A DNA stretch of 64,000 bases from Aplidium turbinatum (GCA_918807975.1 OU964931.1:13836251-13900250); one strand, 5' to 3'; positions 1 through 13,300 are shown, counted from the stretch's first letter. Translations and numbers: made by a program. The notes: generated from the letters alone by a model not told the origin.

Positions 1-473
1 AATTGCACCATCGTTCATAGACTTGTGTCAAACTTGTTTGGACTTGTTTGGGCCTGTTTAAACAGGAAATATTACATCAGCTTTAAACACCTGTTGGAAT
101 GACTTCATAATTGTCTTTCATTTATTGCGTCACAGTTACTTTCTACGTGAATTTGAGATATTGATATCTATTCTGGTCATTCGTAAAATGATTGTTTGAA
201 AGCTGGCCGCACATTTAACTGTTGGCTTAGTGCTTGCTAGCTGGACAAAAGTTCCGTCTTTTATCCAAGTAATCTGTTGTGTAGTGACAGTTTAAGTGGT
301 GTAGGCGTTGCACCCCCTCGTTTTCGGTAGCCTCGGGCTAATTTTACAGGAATACACTGTTTGAAAAGAAGTTCAAGTGTGTGTTTCTTCGGTCATTATA
401 TACAGACGAACGGATTAGGGAACTTTATGTTAAAATTTTCCCAAGAAGAGATTATGGTTTACCGCTGTGACCA
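1..473 (+). mobile_element. Part of a second copy of hAT-like element M
   Basis: Bases 1-473 repeat 2710-3182 in the same direction with only scattered differences. 2710-3182 lies inside element M (2259-3906). The window therefore opens inside another copy of M, or a duplicate of part of it. No coding potential is clear. Confidence 0.8.
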
Positions 474-995
474 GTAGCCTATTGCGATTTGCGACCGTGT
501 CATTAAGTAAGCTACTTCAACTGACGTCCTGTTTCGGTATCAAGCGCATTACAACGTTCGCGTTTTGTCGCTTATATCTTTTTTTAAACCTCTGCTGTTT
601 CTCGTTGTGATGATCAGAAATCAAAACAAACTGAACTGAAAAAACATAATCGCTTGAAATAGGCCTATAGGCTACCGTAGGCTACAAAACAAGGTATAAG
701 AATTCTCGTCTTGAAAATTTTTTGCTGCGTCCAGTTGTCAGTTGCGTTGCACTCATCATTGTAGCCTATTGAGCTGTAGGCTATTTGGTCTATATTTCTC
801 TACAGTTACAATTACTCCCACACAAGCGCGTGTTGGCGTTGAGAGGGTAGCCTACATTATTTTAGGACCGACAAGCCTATCTATAGCCTATATCAATCAG
901 ATTTCAGGGCTACATAAAAATAAAAAAAGAAACCTCCAAAACAATGCTTGATCGTTTTTCAAATTCTCAGTGGACCTGAAATATTCCAAGACAGG
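474..995. other. Spacer with repeated TAGCCTA-type motifs
   Basis: AT-rich, no credible exon. It is rich in TAGGCCTA/TAGCCTA motifs. It may contain unrecognised transposon debris following the M fragment. Confidence 0.4.
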
Positions 996-2225
996 ATCTA
1001 AACCAGTGGTTCCCAACTTTTTTTGGTGTCGGGGCCGAATTTCAAACTTCAGAGTAGCCTACGTATGGAGCCGCATGAAAACACTCAAGTAATTATAACG
1101 AAAATTTTAATGCATGAAAGGATGTAGCCTACCAACGATATAGCAACACTAACAAGAAAAATAACGCAAATCAATTTAATGTCCAACTTGGCATTGGCTT
1201 TGAGCCAGGCCCGTAGCCAGCCGGGATCCAGGGGGGGCCTCTCCCCCCCTGAAAAAAATTTTGCCCCCCCTGGCAAAATCTCAACATTCTTGAGCAACAG
1301 CTGCAATTATAATGATTTTGCCCATTTTCCCGTTGCAGAGCTCCAACTGGCCCAATTAACTACAATTGTTTTGTTTAGTTAACAGCTAAGATGATTAAAC
1401 AATTTCGCCCCCCCCCCCCCTAACTCCTCCTTTGGCAACCTCAACAGGTTCAATTCAACCAAGGCCAACACGTCTTAGGTTGGTAGAAAAATTGTCAGAA
1501 ACTGTGTAAAATAAAAATGTTTTGGGAAAAAATGATAACCTAACAAAGAGGGAATGGATTTCCAGCAGGCCTACAAACCGGTACAAATTAGGCTATACTT
1601 AATTCTTACCATTCTTAAATACTTACCATACTTAATTCATACTTAATTCATACCTATTACTTACCATACTTAATTCTAAGGGTCAGTGATAACCAATTTG
1701 TGCAGTGATAAACCAAATTTGTGCAGTTAAGCAGTGTTTATTTTTTTTCTTCAATCCAATCAGTGTAAATAAATTTTGTTTCTAGTTATCTGATCCAAGA
1801 AGTGTTCAACCTTGCAGCAGATATTGCTACATTTGAATCTAGCACTGCCGTTTGTGAGTGTGGATTCTCAGTGTTAACAAGGGCTGACGCTCCCACTAGA
1901 CGGAGCATGTTACAACCAAGACAGGCAAACTTAGTGCTTATGGCCTTTGAACATTCTGTATCGAAATCTATCGATTTAGACTTGTTTGTGAGACGGCTTG
2001 CATCCAAACATCCGCGACTGCAATTGCAATAGACTAGCTCACGGTTGTATAGGCGGAATGTAATCATATAAGTTATATCAAAATCCTCGGCACTAGCTTC
2101 TTCGAGCCAGTTAAAGTTTTTGCTCGTAACAAGTACCGTTATTTATACAACAAGTCAACAATTGCTTTGTTATGTTGGTCATTGTAATATGGTTGCCGTG
2201 ATAAGAGACCAGTGTTGGTCTTAAC

Positions 2226-4379
2226 CAGTGGCGTAGCCAAAGGGGGGGGGGTTACAACTAGGCCTACCATATTTTCATCATCCAAAAAGAGGACATGTTT
2301 AGGAAGCAAGTAAAATGCAGTGGATTTTTCCGTTTAAACAATTCTTACATCTTCTTAGATGATTATAGGCTTATGTAGCAAAAGTGACAACTCAAAAACA
2401 TAACATATTTGTCAGATTCAGTCGATGAACATTTTGCCGGTCATTTGATGTTCCCCACGGAAAACATGCAATTTGCATTTTGAGCCATAATCTGTTGCAG
2501 ACGAAGAATTGCTCGATTTTTAACAACATAAAAAATCTATAGTTCTGCAAGATTTGAACTATTGTATTCTGTCCATTCTCTAATGTGCCATCATTTAAAA
2601 AAGCTAATGCAAGCTTGTTACGGCCAATCTCTGTACAAATCAAACGTCATATAAAACCGTTCAAGTCTACTGAATATTACGTCATGGAAGTTGCTAGAAA
2701 ATGTGCCAAAATTGCACCATCGTTCATAGACTTGTGTCAAACTTGTTTGGACTTGTTTGGGCCTGTTTAAACAGGAAATATTACATCAGCTTTAAACACC
2801 TGTTGGAATGACTTCATAATTGTCTTTCATTTATTGCGTCACAGTTACTTTCTACGTGAATTTGAGATATTGATATCTATTCTGGTCATTCGTAAAATGA
2901 TTGTTTGAAAGCTGGCCGCACATTTAACTGTTGGCTTAGTGCTTGCTAGCTGGACAAAGGTTCCGTCTTTTATCCAAGTAATCTGTTCTGTAGTGACAGT
3001 TTTCAGTGGTGTACGCGTTGCACCCCCTCGTTTTCGGTAGCCGTGGGCTAATTTTTACAGAAATACACTTTTTGAAAAGAAGTTCAAGTGTGTGTTTCTT
3101 CGGTCATTATATGCAGACGAAAGGATCCGGGAACTTTAAGTTACAATTTTCCCACGAAGAGATTATGGTTTACCGCTGTGACCAAAGCTAGCTATCAGGT
3201 TTAAGACGCCTTTGCACTAGCTTTGGTATGGATCGAACAATTTAACATCATCAATGCCAACATTTTTCTCTAACAGATACTTCCACACACCGCTGAAAAG
3301 CGTTATCCTATTTTTTTGGTGTAAGACAGCATAAGCATCCAATCAAAGGATGTGAATTCGGAAAATGAAATTGTGGTCTATTCATTCTAATAGGCAACAC
3401 AAGAGTGGAACAATAAAAATATATCTGACAAGGTTATCGAGTAACACTGCCTTTGTTTGCCACAGAAATAAATGTAACCCCCATATCCACAAGCCACAGC
3501 AAGCAATGTATTGTCAACTTCAAAGTCAATAAACATTTTTCTTAAACAAGGAGAGCCTACTTCTGCCACAGCTCACAGAAAACCTACTTTTCATACTTCC
3601 TATTTTTCTATTTGAATAGGCTTAACTGAAGATAATCTAGCTACTAGCTGATCGAAATCGAATTTTAGCTATTTATGATTGAACTGACTCGTGTGAAAAT
3701 AAATTCGTTTGTATTTTCCTTTTTGGTACTGTTGCTTATCCTTATTTAGCTTTCGTCAAACGTTACATAAAAACAAAACCCGGTTGAAAATAATAGCAAT
3801 GCAAAAAAGAGGACATTTGAGCATTCTTAAGTGTCCTCGGAGGACAATTCATTTTTTATGAAAAAAGAGGACAAATCCTCCTAAAAGAGGACATATGGTA
3901 GCCCTAGTTACAACCCCCCCCTTTGGCACGCGTGTGACGTCACGATATTGAGAATGATGCTTTCAGTCTCTTTATGCTTGAGCATGATGCTTTCAGTCTA
4001 AAAAAATTTGCCTAATTTTAAACAAAACTGCATTAAAAGAGCGAGTTGTGCCAATACCAAACATTCAAACATCTCAGCCAGGAATTAGCAACAAGAAAAC
4101 ATAGAGACTTTAGCTTTATTTCCGAAAAATGCTGAAGAAAACATGATCTTATCCTTTTGCTATGCCACCTGACAGCACCATTTTACAGGAATATTCATAC
4201 CCACATTTTTGTTGAAAATGCTCTCAGAATGCACCAAATTCAAAGTAATTTTTCAAAATTTTCTGGGGGAGGCCCCCCAGACCCCCCGTCGCTGGGTGTC
4301 GTCTTAGACGAACACGCCGTCGGGCTTCACCCGCCGGTCGTCAAAACCTCTCCTTTCAAAATTCCTGGCTACGCTACTG
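2226..4379 (-). mobile_element. hAT MITE N (same family as O), inside L
   Basis: Ends CAGTGGCGTAGCCA and TGGCTACGCTACTG, with exact duplication GTCTTAAC at 2218-2225 and 4380-4387. 3915-4379 is the reverse complement of much of MITE O (57923-58342), including the GGCCTCCCCCAGA block and AGCATTTTCAACAAAAATG. It has no transposase of its own and is interrupted by M. Confidence 0.88.
2259..3906. mobile_element. hAT-like element M, innermost of the nest
   Basis: Ends TAGGCCTACCATAT and TATGGTAGCCCTA are inverted. The exact duplication GTTACAAC is at 2251-2258 and 3907-3914. Sub-terminal GAGGACAT motifs occur near both ends. Internal sequence 2710-3182 recurs at 1-473. A short open stretch at 2585-2770 is not recognisable as a gene. 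Confidence 0.85.
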
Positions 4380-5759
4380 GTCTTAACACTAAACTGACAT
4401 ATTGCAATTTTTGTGGATACCGGTGTTTAAGAGCTTAAAATGCCAAAATCATTCAAATTTTTTCGGCCCCCCCTAACGAAAAGTTGGCCCCTCCTTGCTC
4501 TACGGTCTGGCTACGGCCCTGCTTTGAGCTTTAACAAGTTTGTCAAAGCGAGGCGCAATTGCAGAGGATGGAGTGGCTGCTTGAGGTGGTCATCGGTCAA
4601 CCGATTGTGATATTTATTTTTGATTCTGATCATTTTGCTGAAAAGTGCTTCACATACGTAAGTTGATCCAAATACAGAGGCGTTTTTCTGGGCATTGGTT
4701 TTCAAGTTGGGATACTTTCCCACTGGAACTCGACTCCAAAATTCAAGTAGGTCTTCACTTTATTTCAAATAATTGTTTGAGCTCGACATCTGACTGCATG
4801 TCTAGCAACTCCAATTAAAAATTATCAGGAGCAGTGGCCACATTAACTGCAATAGGATTTGCAAACATGTTCATTTTGGACAAAAATAAATTCATTCCGT
4901 AATTGCGGCGGTTGAACTCATCAATCAAGCTACTGATAAGTCTGTTGTATGCTTCAAATGATACATTGGTTCGATGGTCAGATAGCGTTGGGAAATGTGT
5001 TGTAACACCACCTGCAAGCTGCGTTTTCCAAAGACAAAGCTTGTTAACAAAAGCAATTGCTGTGCTGTACAAATTGTGATAAAAACTTGCTATTGCCTCG
5101 TAGAGTTCGATTTAGAGTAGAAAGGTGTGTAGTGATATCAACAAAAAACGCCAAATGAACAATCCAAACTTCATCGCCAAGCTTTCTTTCCTTCAGCAAA
5201 CGTTTTAATCTCCCAAGAAGGTCATAGAATCTTTTGACACATGTAGCGCGGCTTAGCTATTGCACAGCTGTGAACATGATTATTGACTAGGTCACCATAC
5301 TCAGCGTCAGTATCTGCTAAAAAGTTTTTGAACTTTCGATGGTTAAGTGCGTTAGCTCTAATCCAGTTTATGGTTATTGTTATCACATTAGACATGTTGA
5401 GTGACTTAGCAACAAGACTTTCTTGGTGTAAAATACAATGATGCCATGTCACAGGAGCAAGATGATCTTTGTCTCGCCATTTATTGATGAGCCCTTGAAA
5501 TCCAAGATTTGCTCCAAAATAATCGCCCTAATTATTATAAACAAATTTTTTATATTTTTTGTTGGATTTTCAGGGGTCAATGAGAGCCGCAAAAAGGCTA
5601 GCTTGGAGCCGCATGCGCCTCTAAGAGCTGCAGTTGAGAATCACTGATCTATGAACGCTCTAAAGTTTTTTTTTGAAAGTTTTGATAAAATTGCCTGAGA
5701 TAAGATTGAAATAATATAAAATTAAACAAAAATCGTAATAAAAAGATGAATAATTGGAG

Positions 5760-6245
5760 GTAAAAACCTCTTTGGTCGTTTTTCTTCCTCATCAGATTGA
5801 TTATGTTTGATTCGCTGTGATCTCCCTTATGAACTGCCTCTATTTTGTTCGGTCTTTTATTTTTATTAGTGCTTCCGGCATGCTTTTTGTTCCTGTAATT
5901 TGCTTGATATTGTCAAAATATTTCATTTTTGTCGTCTTTTTGTTCGTTTGCCTTGCACCATCTCAGTCAACATTGAATTTTCCAACGAGTTCGTTCTTGC
6001 TATGTGTCCGAAATATCTCAATTTTCTGAAGATAATGTTGTCAATCAGACTCCATTTATCGTTTATTTTTTGGAAAACAAACTCATTTGTTTTTCTTTCC
6101 ATCCAGCTGATGCGTCATGCGTAGGCTAATAGTCTTCTGTGCACCACATTTCAAACTTTTTAATGTCACGTTTTTTGCATGTCCAAATTTCACATCCATA
6201 TGTGGCAATTGGGAAAACGTTAGTTATACAAATACCAAATTAACG
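5760..6245 (-). mobile_element. LINE reverse-transcriptase C-terminal fragment
   Basis: Reverse-strand reading gives FRKLRYFGHIARTNSLENSM, MLTEMVQGKRTKRRQK and, in another frame, KYFDNIKQITGT. This is the characteristic LRYFGH...GKR.RGRP tail of RTE/CR1-like LINE proteins. The frame is disrupted, so this is a dead 3' fragment. Confidence 0.65.
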
Positions 6246-6454
6246 TAATCGCAAAATCAACTTAATCTTGATGATAACATAGCCTACAGTGAAGACCTAA
6301 TTTTGGCCAAGTAGCAAATATAGGCTACTGTTTGTAGCCTACCGTACGCAAGGCTGGATTTAGACCATGAGAGGCCCTAAGCTATTCCATTTGTGAGGCC
6401 CCTCCCTATTTTTGAGCTCAGAATCTTTCTCTAAACAACATCACATGTCATTGC

Positions 6455-7052
6455 TTAAAGGGCGGGGAAACCCAAATTAACTTTGCGAGTTTTTTGTTTC
6501 AGCGTGATGTCATTGTGTACAACATGCAATTTAGCAATAAAAAAATCCAAATTTTGTTGCCCTCGTCTCGCTAAGGCCGCTTTTGTTTGATACCCGTTTG
6601 CGAGGTCTCGTTGCGCATCAAGCTGTGATTCTGTTCGCTGTGACGTCACAAGGTACATATAGTTGTGGCCAAAAGTTTAAGACCAGACTTGATTTATGAC
6701 GATTTTTGCATTACTTCAAAATACTGCATCAGATATAAGATGATGCATAAAGATGATGCAACTGAAACAATATATGATGCAGTATTTTGAAGTAATGCAA
6801 AAACGTCATAAATCAAGTCTGGTCTTAAACTTTTGGCCACAACTATATGTACCTTGTGACGCCACAGCGAACAGAATCACAGCTTGATGCGCAACGAGAC
6901 CTCGCAAACGGGTATCAAACAAAAGCGGCCTTAGCGAGACGAGGGCAACAAAATTTGGATTTTTTTATTGCTAAAACGCATGTTGTACACAATGACATCA
7001 CGCTGAAACAAAAAACTCGCAAAAAGTGAATTTGGGTTTCCCCGCCCTTTAA
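6455..7052. repeat. Large palindrome (arms about 280 bp) with a mariner-like core
   Basis: 6455-6740 is nearly the exact reverse complement of 6775-7052, leaving a centre of about 40 bp. The inner part (TAGTTGTGGCCAAAAGTTTA and its mirror, flanked by TA) resembles the ends of Tc1/mariner-type MITEs. The outer arms carry mirrored open stretches on opposite strands, an artefact of the symmetry. The whole sits within hAT G. Confidence 0.85.
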
Positions 7053-7809
7053 TGTTAAAAATATGAGTGCATTAAACTCTTCGTTCTTTTCATTTTCCAC
7101 AATCATGGGTGCAAATTTTTAATTAAAAGAATAAAAATTTAGTTAAGGCAGTTTTGTTTTTTAATTTTAATTTCTTTGATCAAACAACTGTTACAATAAT
7201 TGTAAAGTTTATTTACGAGGACATAAAAAATAGTTACAGCCATCAAATAGAGTAAGACTAGGCTATCAAATTTTTTTCTAGCATTCGTCAAAGCAAAATC
7301 ACGCAAAAGTTCATCAAAATTTATCTGTTTAAGTTTGTCATTCTCAATGCACAGATTGCTCAGTACGGACAACCTTTTTTGAGACATTGTCGATCTCAGT
7401 TTATTTTTGATGCGTTTGAGCCTTGAGAGAGATCTCTCTCTTGAGCAGTTAGTGACCATTAAGCTTAGAAACAGTCTTAATATTGCTTCCACATTAGGAA
7501 AGGCAGTGTTAATTTTTTCCTTGCACATAATTTCATAAAGGTCTCCATGAGACAAGGAAATAGATTGCACTTCTGTGCCGGCAAGCCCTTGGTTTTGTGT
7601 TTGTCTCAGGTACAAATGAAAATGTAGAAGTTTATCAGTAAGTTTCGGGTCAACATCTTCCGGATACGCTTCCTTTAAAAGTTCTACGCCTCGTACAATT
7701 TCTACCTTCGTTGCTTTCAGATTAGCAAGAAAGAGGAACATTTCTGCAATGTCACTGTAGGCCTACACATTAGCTCTTCTTCAGGGAAATTAGCTACATT
7801 TCAGAGAAA

Positions 7810-8804
7810 GGTGTGTATTTTGAACCCCTTAAAGAAAAATAAGCACAACTCAGCCAACTGACGGTCAATGTGTATTATTTTTCACCCAGATACAGTCTAG
7901 GTACTTGCAAACCAGTGTAGAAAATATAAACCACGTATAATAAAAAAATACAGAATAATTAAGCAATAAAAAATGTTCAAAAATGGTCCAAACTACACAT
8001 ATGGTGTGTATTTTGGACCATTGGGGTGTGTATTTGGGACCATTGGAGTATGTAATTTGAACCAAAGTTGCTTGAGGTCTTCGCAATGAAATTTCTGAAT
8101 GACGGTTCAAGAATCCCCTCAGCCAACCTTTTCCAGCCAAACTTTTTTCACTGTTGAAGCGGTATTGATATTATTGGCAGACGCAATGTCATAGGCCTAT
8201 GCAGGGTTTTCTTAAGTCTATGGCCCTTAAACCATAAAATCTTGACTTCATTTCCAAAACATGTTCGACCAGTTGATCTTCAATATTTTCGGGAAAATCA
8301 AGTTGCCCGGAAGATCAATGGTTTTTGACCCTTGTGTAACATATTTATTGGTAGCGTATTATTGACATGTCTTAACACTGAAGCTTTGGAAATTTTGAAC
8401 TGATGCCATGCTGCATAGGTGAGATGACTGGTCCAAATTACACACGGTCATGCACTGTTAAAAATTACTAACTATGACCTCCATACTTGTTTAGCCTATA
8501 AGTTTTGTAATTGATCACAACATCTCCTTATAGGTTAGAGATAATACCAACATCATATCAGTCTCAAACGTCATGCCAATAACATCTGAGCGCTAAGCAA
8601 CCAACTCTCCAAAATAACATCAGCATACCCAAAACCACAAATTCCAATCTCCCATCCACGTTTCTAAACCAAATGCGCTGAGTTTTTCACATCCGGGCTA
8701 TTATTATTATTTCTTTCAAGCTGTTTAAAAATATTGACAAAACGATTTTTTATTTTTTTAGTTACGGGACTGGTCCAAATTACACACTGGTCCAAGTTAC
8801 ACCA
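7810..8804 (-). mobile_element. Jerky/pogo-like element fragment inside hAT G
   Basis: Minus strand 8050-8150 reads AGKGWLRGFLNRHSEISLRR, followed by PQAT. This is the CENP-B/Jerky-type DNA-binding helix-turn-helix of pogo/Tigger transposases. Terminal GGTGTGTATTTTGAACC-like motifs near 7810 and their complements near 8770-8804 look like degenerate inverted repeats. No catalytic domain is seen. Confidence 0.6.
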
Positions 8805-9203
8805 TTTTTCCCTAAATTGACTTCAAGTGCTTGTAGAGCATAGGGATAAAGGAATTTATTTTAGACCTTTCCTTTGAAGAGAGTTCATTTAAAGCGTCAG
8901 GTGTATTTCTTTTTCTCCGAGTGACAGCTCTGTAGTTAATATTCGGCAAGGTTGCTTTTGCTTGCTGATCAAACTCGTCAAACTTATCTCTAATTTCGCT
9001 TAGAAAGTTTGTCAAACCAGTTGTGTATAGAATTTTCTACTCTGAAAAGCTTGATATATATATATACTTTAGGTAGGGTTTAAACTTGTCAATTTTTTAA
9101 AAGAATTGCAAACTTCGAAACCGAATTTCGGGGCCCCTCTGGACGTTGAGGCTTTAGGCTTCAGCCTGCTTAGCCTATTGGTAAATCCGGCCCTGACTGT
9201 ACG

Positions 9204-9425
9204 TTTCTATCCATGAGTCTGTTGTTATTGACTTTGGAACGATAAGCAAAACTTTTGTTTAAAGTGATTGCACTGTGCTACGTTTGCCCTTACGTTCTGT
9301 AGAATGCCAATTTTGCACCAAAGCGTCTTTTACAATGAGAAAACAATTAACGTAGCCTGCACGTGATTTGAGCTGAAAACGAATATAATAGGCCTAGGCT
9401 ACATATGCACAATTTTTCCTGAAAT
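9204..9425. other. Spacer, nothing recognised
   Basis: AT-rich with TAGGCCTA-type motifs. No exon or repeat structure is evident. Confidence 0.3.
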
Positions 9426-9429
9426 TTTA

Positions 9430-9990
9430 CATTGCACCCCTTTATCTTGGGGTCGCCGGTAGACAATTCAACCTTCACATCATTCTGTCAGCAGCATCTT
9501 CCTCCTTCACATCAAACCACCATTTCTATATCTTCTGTCACCCAATCACTCCATCTTCATTTCAGGACACAGTCTTTGTTTCTCTTTACGACATAACCAA
9601 ACCATTTAAGGCATGTCTTTCTCAGTTTTTCTTCCACTTTTCCAGAGTACCTTGCATCCCATGCAACATTGCTGGTCTTACCATCGTTTTATGAAATATC
9701 CCTGAAATCGTCAACAGCTTTATATGCAACAGCAAAATAGGAATACTGCTCCCAGTGTTTAAAATGACAAATGACCTTTTCGCATCAGCAGCAGTCAGTG
9801 TCAGTTCTCAACTCAATGGTCAGCATAGGTTGTACTAAGTTTTTGTTTTCCATTTTCTCTCTTCCAGAGCTTCCAGCTAGGTTAAGCGTTTTTGTTGCAT
9901 GCGTACGTCCTTTTCTAACATCTGTTTGTTTTCTTTTGGTAGAAAGGAGCGTTCTTTCTTGGCAGTCAACACAAGGCTGAGTACAGTAGC
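9430..9990 (-). mobile_element. Degenerate LINE fragment
   Basis: The reverse strand gives MVRPAMLHGM, KWWFDVKEEDAADRM and related strings in shifting frames, like the C-terminal half of RTE-type reverse transcriptases (VRPA.L.G...). The segment AAGGAGCGTTCTTTCTTGGC near 9945 recurs near 21620. It is heavily decayed. Confidence 0.4.
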
Positions 9991-10363
9991 CTACTCACTA
10001 ATAAACATATTTACTTTAGTTACTTTCATTTTTGAGTTGCACACTGAAACTAAGTCATGAGACTGAGAGCACAGCACAACATAACATGTGAACAATTTAT
10101 AAAGCAATGAAAGAATAAGCTCGGCTAGCAAATCGGAATATTATTTCGTCGTCGTTCGTATGAATGTTACTTGAAAAAACTAAATGTGTTAGTAGGGTAT
10201 CATACCGTTGCTTGTTAATTTTACGAATAACAAATGTCAATGGTCAAATGGTTAACAGCTTTTTAACATTTTATATTGCAAAAACAATGTTTTTCATAAG
10301 TTTCACATTACCATAATGCTTTATTTTTCAGGATTTGCTTAGTTTCTTTAATAATTTATCAAC

Positions 10364-13300
10364 ATGTTATCAAGGTTTTTGTATAGTTCAGGTAAGGATT
10401 TTATGAATATCATATGTAGTAGGCTAGCAATTTTACTATTCATTCCAGGTTATGATTTGAAAGTTACATCATATTGTAGGATTTTATGCTTGGAATAATT
10501 ATTTATTGTAGATGTGCAAGACTTTATGGAAGTGTAAATAATTACGGTATTGCACAATTAATTTTTTCATTTTCTGTTCTTTGTAGACTTCCTGATGACG
10601 TGAACTTAAGTTAGAGTGAGTTCTTAGATGCCGCTGAATGGAGAGCAGTTTTTAACGTATGTTGCTCAAGCGCACACCCTGAGAGTCGAACGGGTACCTA
10701 ATTTGTACCTTAAAAAGATCGAGAGAACAAATAGCACAAAGTAGTCGCTGATCACAACAAAGCTAATCGCTAATCGGAGTTTCCGAAAAAATTTTAAAGT
10801 TAGGGCTAGGGTTAAACGGAAACTCCGATCCGTGTACTATTTTGACTTTTTTTATTTTTTTCTCGATTTTTTTCAGTGTGCAAAATGAGAGTACAAATTG
10901 TTCAGGGTACAAATTAGGTTGCATCTGAGTCTAACAGGGCCGCTTAATCTTAAGCCTTCTTCGTTCAAGTTAAGTCATTGGGGCAAGCATCACAATTTAC
11001 ATATTGTTTGTCATGACAATTGTTATTTAGTTGATGAATTAATTGAATATATACTGCCTTTCTTACCTGGAGTGCCATTCCGTGCATTGTAAAGGAATTT
11101 AAGGAAATACCTTTTGAAAGTTACATATATTGATTTCCATTAAGGATATGCTAGGGGATCTCCTGACTAAGAAGCAACGGGCCAGCGATTCTCCATCAAG
11201 TATCAATTAATCATTTTGAAAGTTTACTTTACAGGATCAGTGCACTGCCTACTTGCCTAGTGCCCTTTTGATAAAGCTTTCTCAACAGCCACCTCGTGTC
11301 AACAAACATCCATTACAATAACTTGCTGTTGAGAAGCATCTTGAGCAGCAGTTGTCAGTTAAAAAAGAGATGTTTTATCATTTATCATAACAAAACAAGC
11401 TAAAAGTGATTTTATTTTTTTAGTTTTTGTAGATAGGTTTTGGTCAATTTATGGGGGCTCAACTACAAGCTGTTTACATTAATGTCACTCTTGTTTGCAT
11501 TTGCGATTGCGCGTAGTTATGCGCACAAATTGAGATGACCACTACCTGTGTTTTGCGATGAAACCAATACCAAAAAATGTCTACAGCAACGTTGCTACAT
11601 ATTTAATATGTTTTAGTACAGTGGTAAACTTTAAATGCCATAAACAGGCGGAGACTTCTAGCCTACACCACTTCCAAACTTTTGAATTGCCTAGCCAATA
11701 GCCATCATAAGTAGGTGATTAAAGGCTTATGATTATTTTTCATGACTTGTTGTTTGTATAGTCAAACTGGCAAATGCGCGGTCGGACAGTTTTTACGATA
11801 ATGTGCGGTCCATCAAATTAGAGTATCAAAACAAGTATTAACCAGCGATTCAATACGATAATATCAAACCTCCATCTTTACACTTTGACTACAAAAAATA
11901 ATTATGCCTATATCACGTCAAACTTGGGAGTAATCAAGCATTGATTTCAACCACCTATTTTTTGCGCAAAATCAACTATGACCAGTTTTGCGAACTTTGA
12001 TCTGCCGCTTTGCAAGGCAATGTGACAGAGATACTTTGCGCTTTAGTCCAACGTAGAGTGGTTTCACTTCAACCTGAATGAAAAAATTTCTACTTTCTGG
12101 CTTTCATTCCCAATTAAAATCAGTAATCAGCGCATTCGAAAAGGTTTTCGAGAATTTCGTTATTGCGCAGTGATGCTCATTTTTGTGGTAAACAACTTTA
12201 CCTCGGTTCCTATTTTTTTCTCCGTTATTCTCTTTTAAATACCGGTGCGCGTATCTTGCTCCTCGTTCGATGAGTTGGAATTACGTAGTTCATTATGACG
12301 CAACCGAAGGCTTTAATTTATCACATGGCTCAGTAGCCCAGACAACAAAATCCATCATTTTTACATTGATCCAACGTCTGCAGACATTGAATCAATGTAA
12401 AATTGACGGATTTTGCTGTCTGAGGTTAAATGGGCGAAAACACTAAATTTAAAAAAGAAGAGGTTGTGATTTTCTTTTTAAAAGGTCAGAACGAGCTCAA
12501 GAAAATAATTTTGATAAGTAATTTTGATTTACTTTTTTGTTATTTTCTATTTTTGTTTATATTTCTGCAGCAGTTTAGCAACTAACACTCTGACTCCATT
12601 TCGTTTTTGAAATATTCATCATGTTATTTCTTGATTTCAATGTATTTGTCCTTAGTGACTGGTAAAGTTTATCGCTCATTTGTACTGTACTTTTCGGTTA
12701 ATTAACTGCTATCGCAAATAAAGATTTTTATTAAAAATAAGGGTATCTGCTTGACTCGAAGACTCATGGTCTCTTCGCAGATCCCCGTTGCTGGGAATTC
12801 TTACTATTATTGCAGTATTTTTGTTTAGGCTACTGTTTGTACCTATAACAAAATAATCCAATCACAACAATGAGGTAACAGTGATAAAACTTCTGTGTTA
12901 AAGAAACGTTTTTTTTTGCAAAACTAGTAAATGAATTGTCAAATCTAGAGTTAAAACATCCCAGCCAGGAAAAGTCGATGTTTTAACGTTGATTTAACGT
13001 CTAACGTCTAATCAACATTAAAACATTTACTTGTGCAAACTGGAGAGTGCGCCAATAAGTGGCAGATTTATTTGCTGTTGTTTAAAGACGTAATTCACTA
13101 GTTTTATCATGGACCGCGCATTTGCAAAGGCCAACGCGCGACGCGCATTAATAAAAAGTGTGGGAATGCGCGAATGATTGCGATAATTACCGTGACACAA
13201 AACCACAACTCGCAAGTTTGCAATTATTTGCATGATTATAGAGCAGTACTAGACCAACATAATTGAACAAAAACAAGACAAATTTTCCGCTTATTAAATG

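Larger units (their letters stand above)
1206..4521 (+). mobile_element. hAT element L inside W
   Basis: Ends CAGGCCCGTAGCCAG and CTGGCTACGGCCCTG are inverted. The exact 8-bp duplication CTTTGAGC is at 1198-1205 and 4522-4529. A plus-strand remnant at 1786-2032 (VFNLAADIATFESSTAVCE, LMAFEHSVSKSIDLDLFV) resembles the C-terminal dimerisation region of hAT transposases. L is itself interrupted by N (2226-4379). Confidence 0.85.
1004..5646 (-). mobile_element. hAT element W, GTF2IRD2-type transposase, outermost of a four-level nest
   Basis: Ends CAGTGGTTCCCAAC and GTTGAGAATCACTG are imperfect inverted repeats. Flanking 8-mers ATCTAAAC and ATCTATGA match at 5 of 8, so the insertion is old. Minus-strand remnants at about 4530-5455 read WHHCILHQESLVAKSLNM, HRKFKNFLADTDAEYGDL, FVCEALFSKM and KNKYHNRLTDDHL. 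These are hallmark strings of the GTF2IRD2/Charlie-like hAT transposase. The frame is broken at several places, so this is a fossil gene. Between its 5' and 3' parts sits hAT L (1206-4521). Confidence 0.85.
6349..9195 (-). mobile_element. hAT element G with ZMYM1-like transposase remnant
   Basis: Ends CAAGGCTGGATTTA and TAAATCCGGCCCTG. Duplications ACCGTACG (6341-6348) and ACTGTACG (9196-9203) match 7 of 8. The minus strand at 7139-7741 has a 200-codon open stretch with LRLFLSLMVTNCSRERSLSR, LKRIKNKLRSTMSQKRLSVL and SNLCIEND, the dimerisation domain of ZMYM1/TTF-type hAT transposases. 8812-9015 (minus) may be a more N-terminal piece. It is interrupted by a pogo-like element (about 7810-8804) and by the palindrome at 6455-7052. 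Confidence 0.85.

Noticed and set aside
6455-7029. Two near-identical genes on opposite strands
   Set aside because: They are the two arms of one palindrome. The frames exist because of the symmetry.
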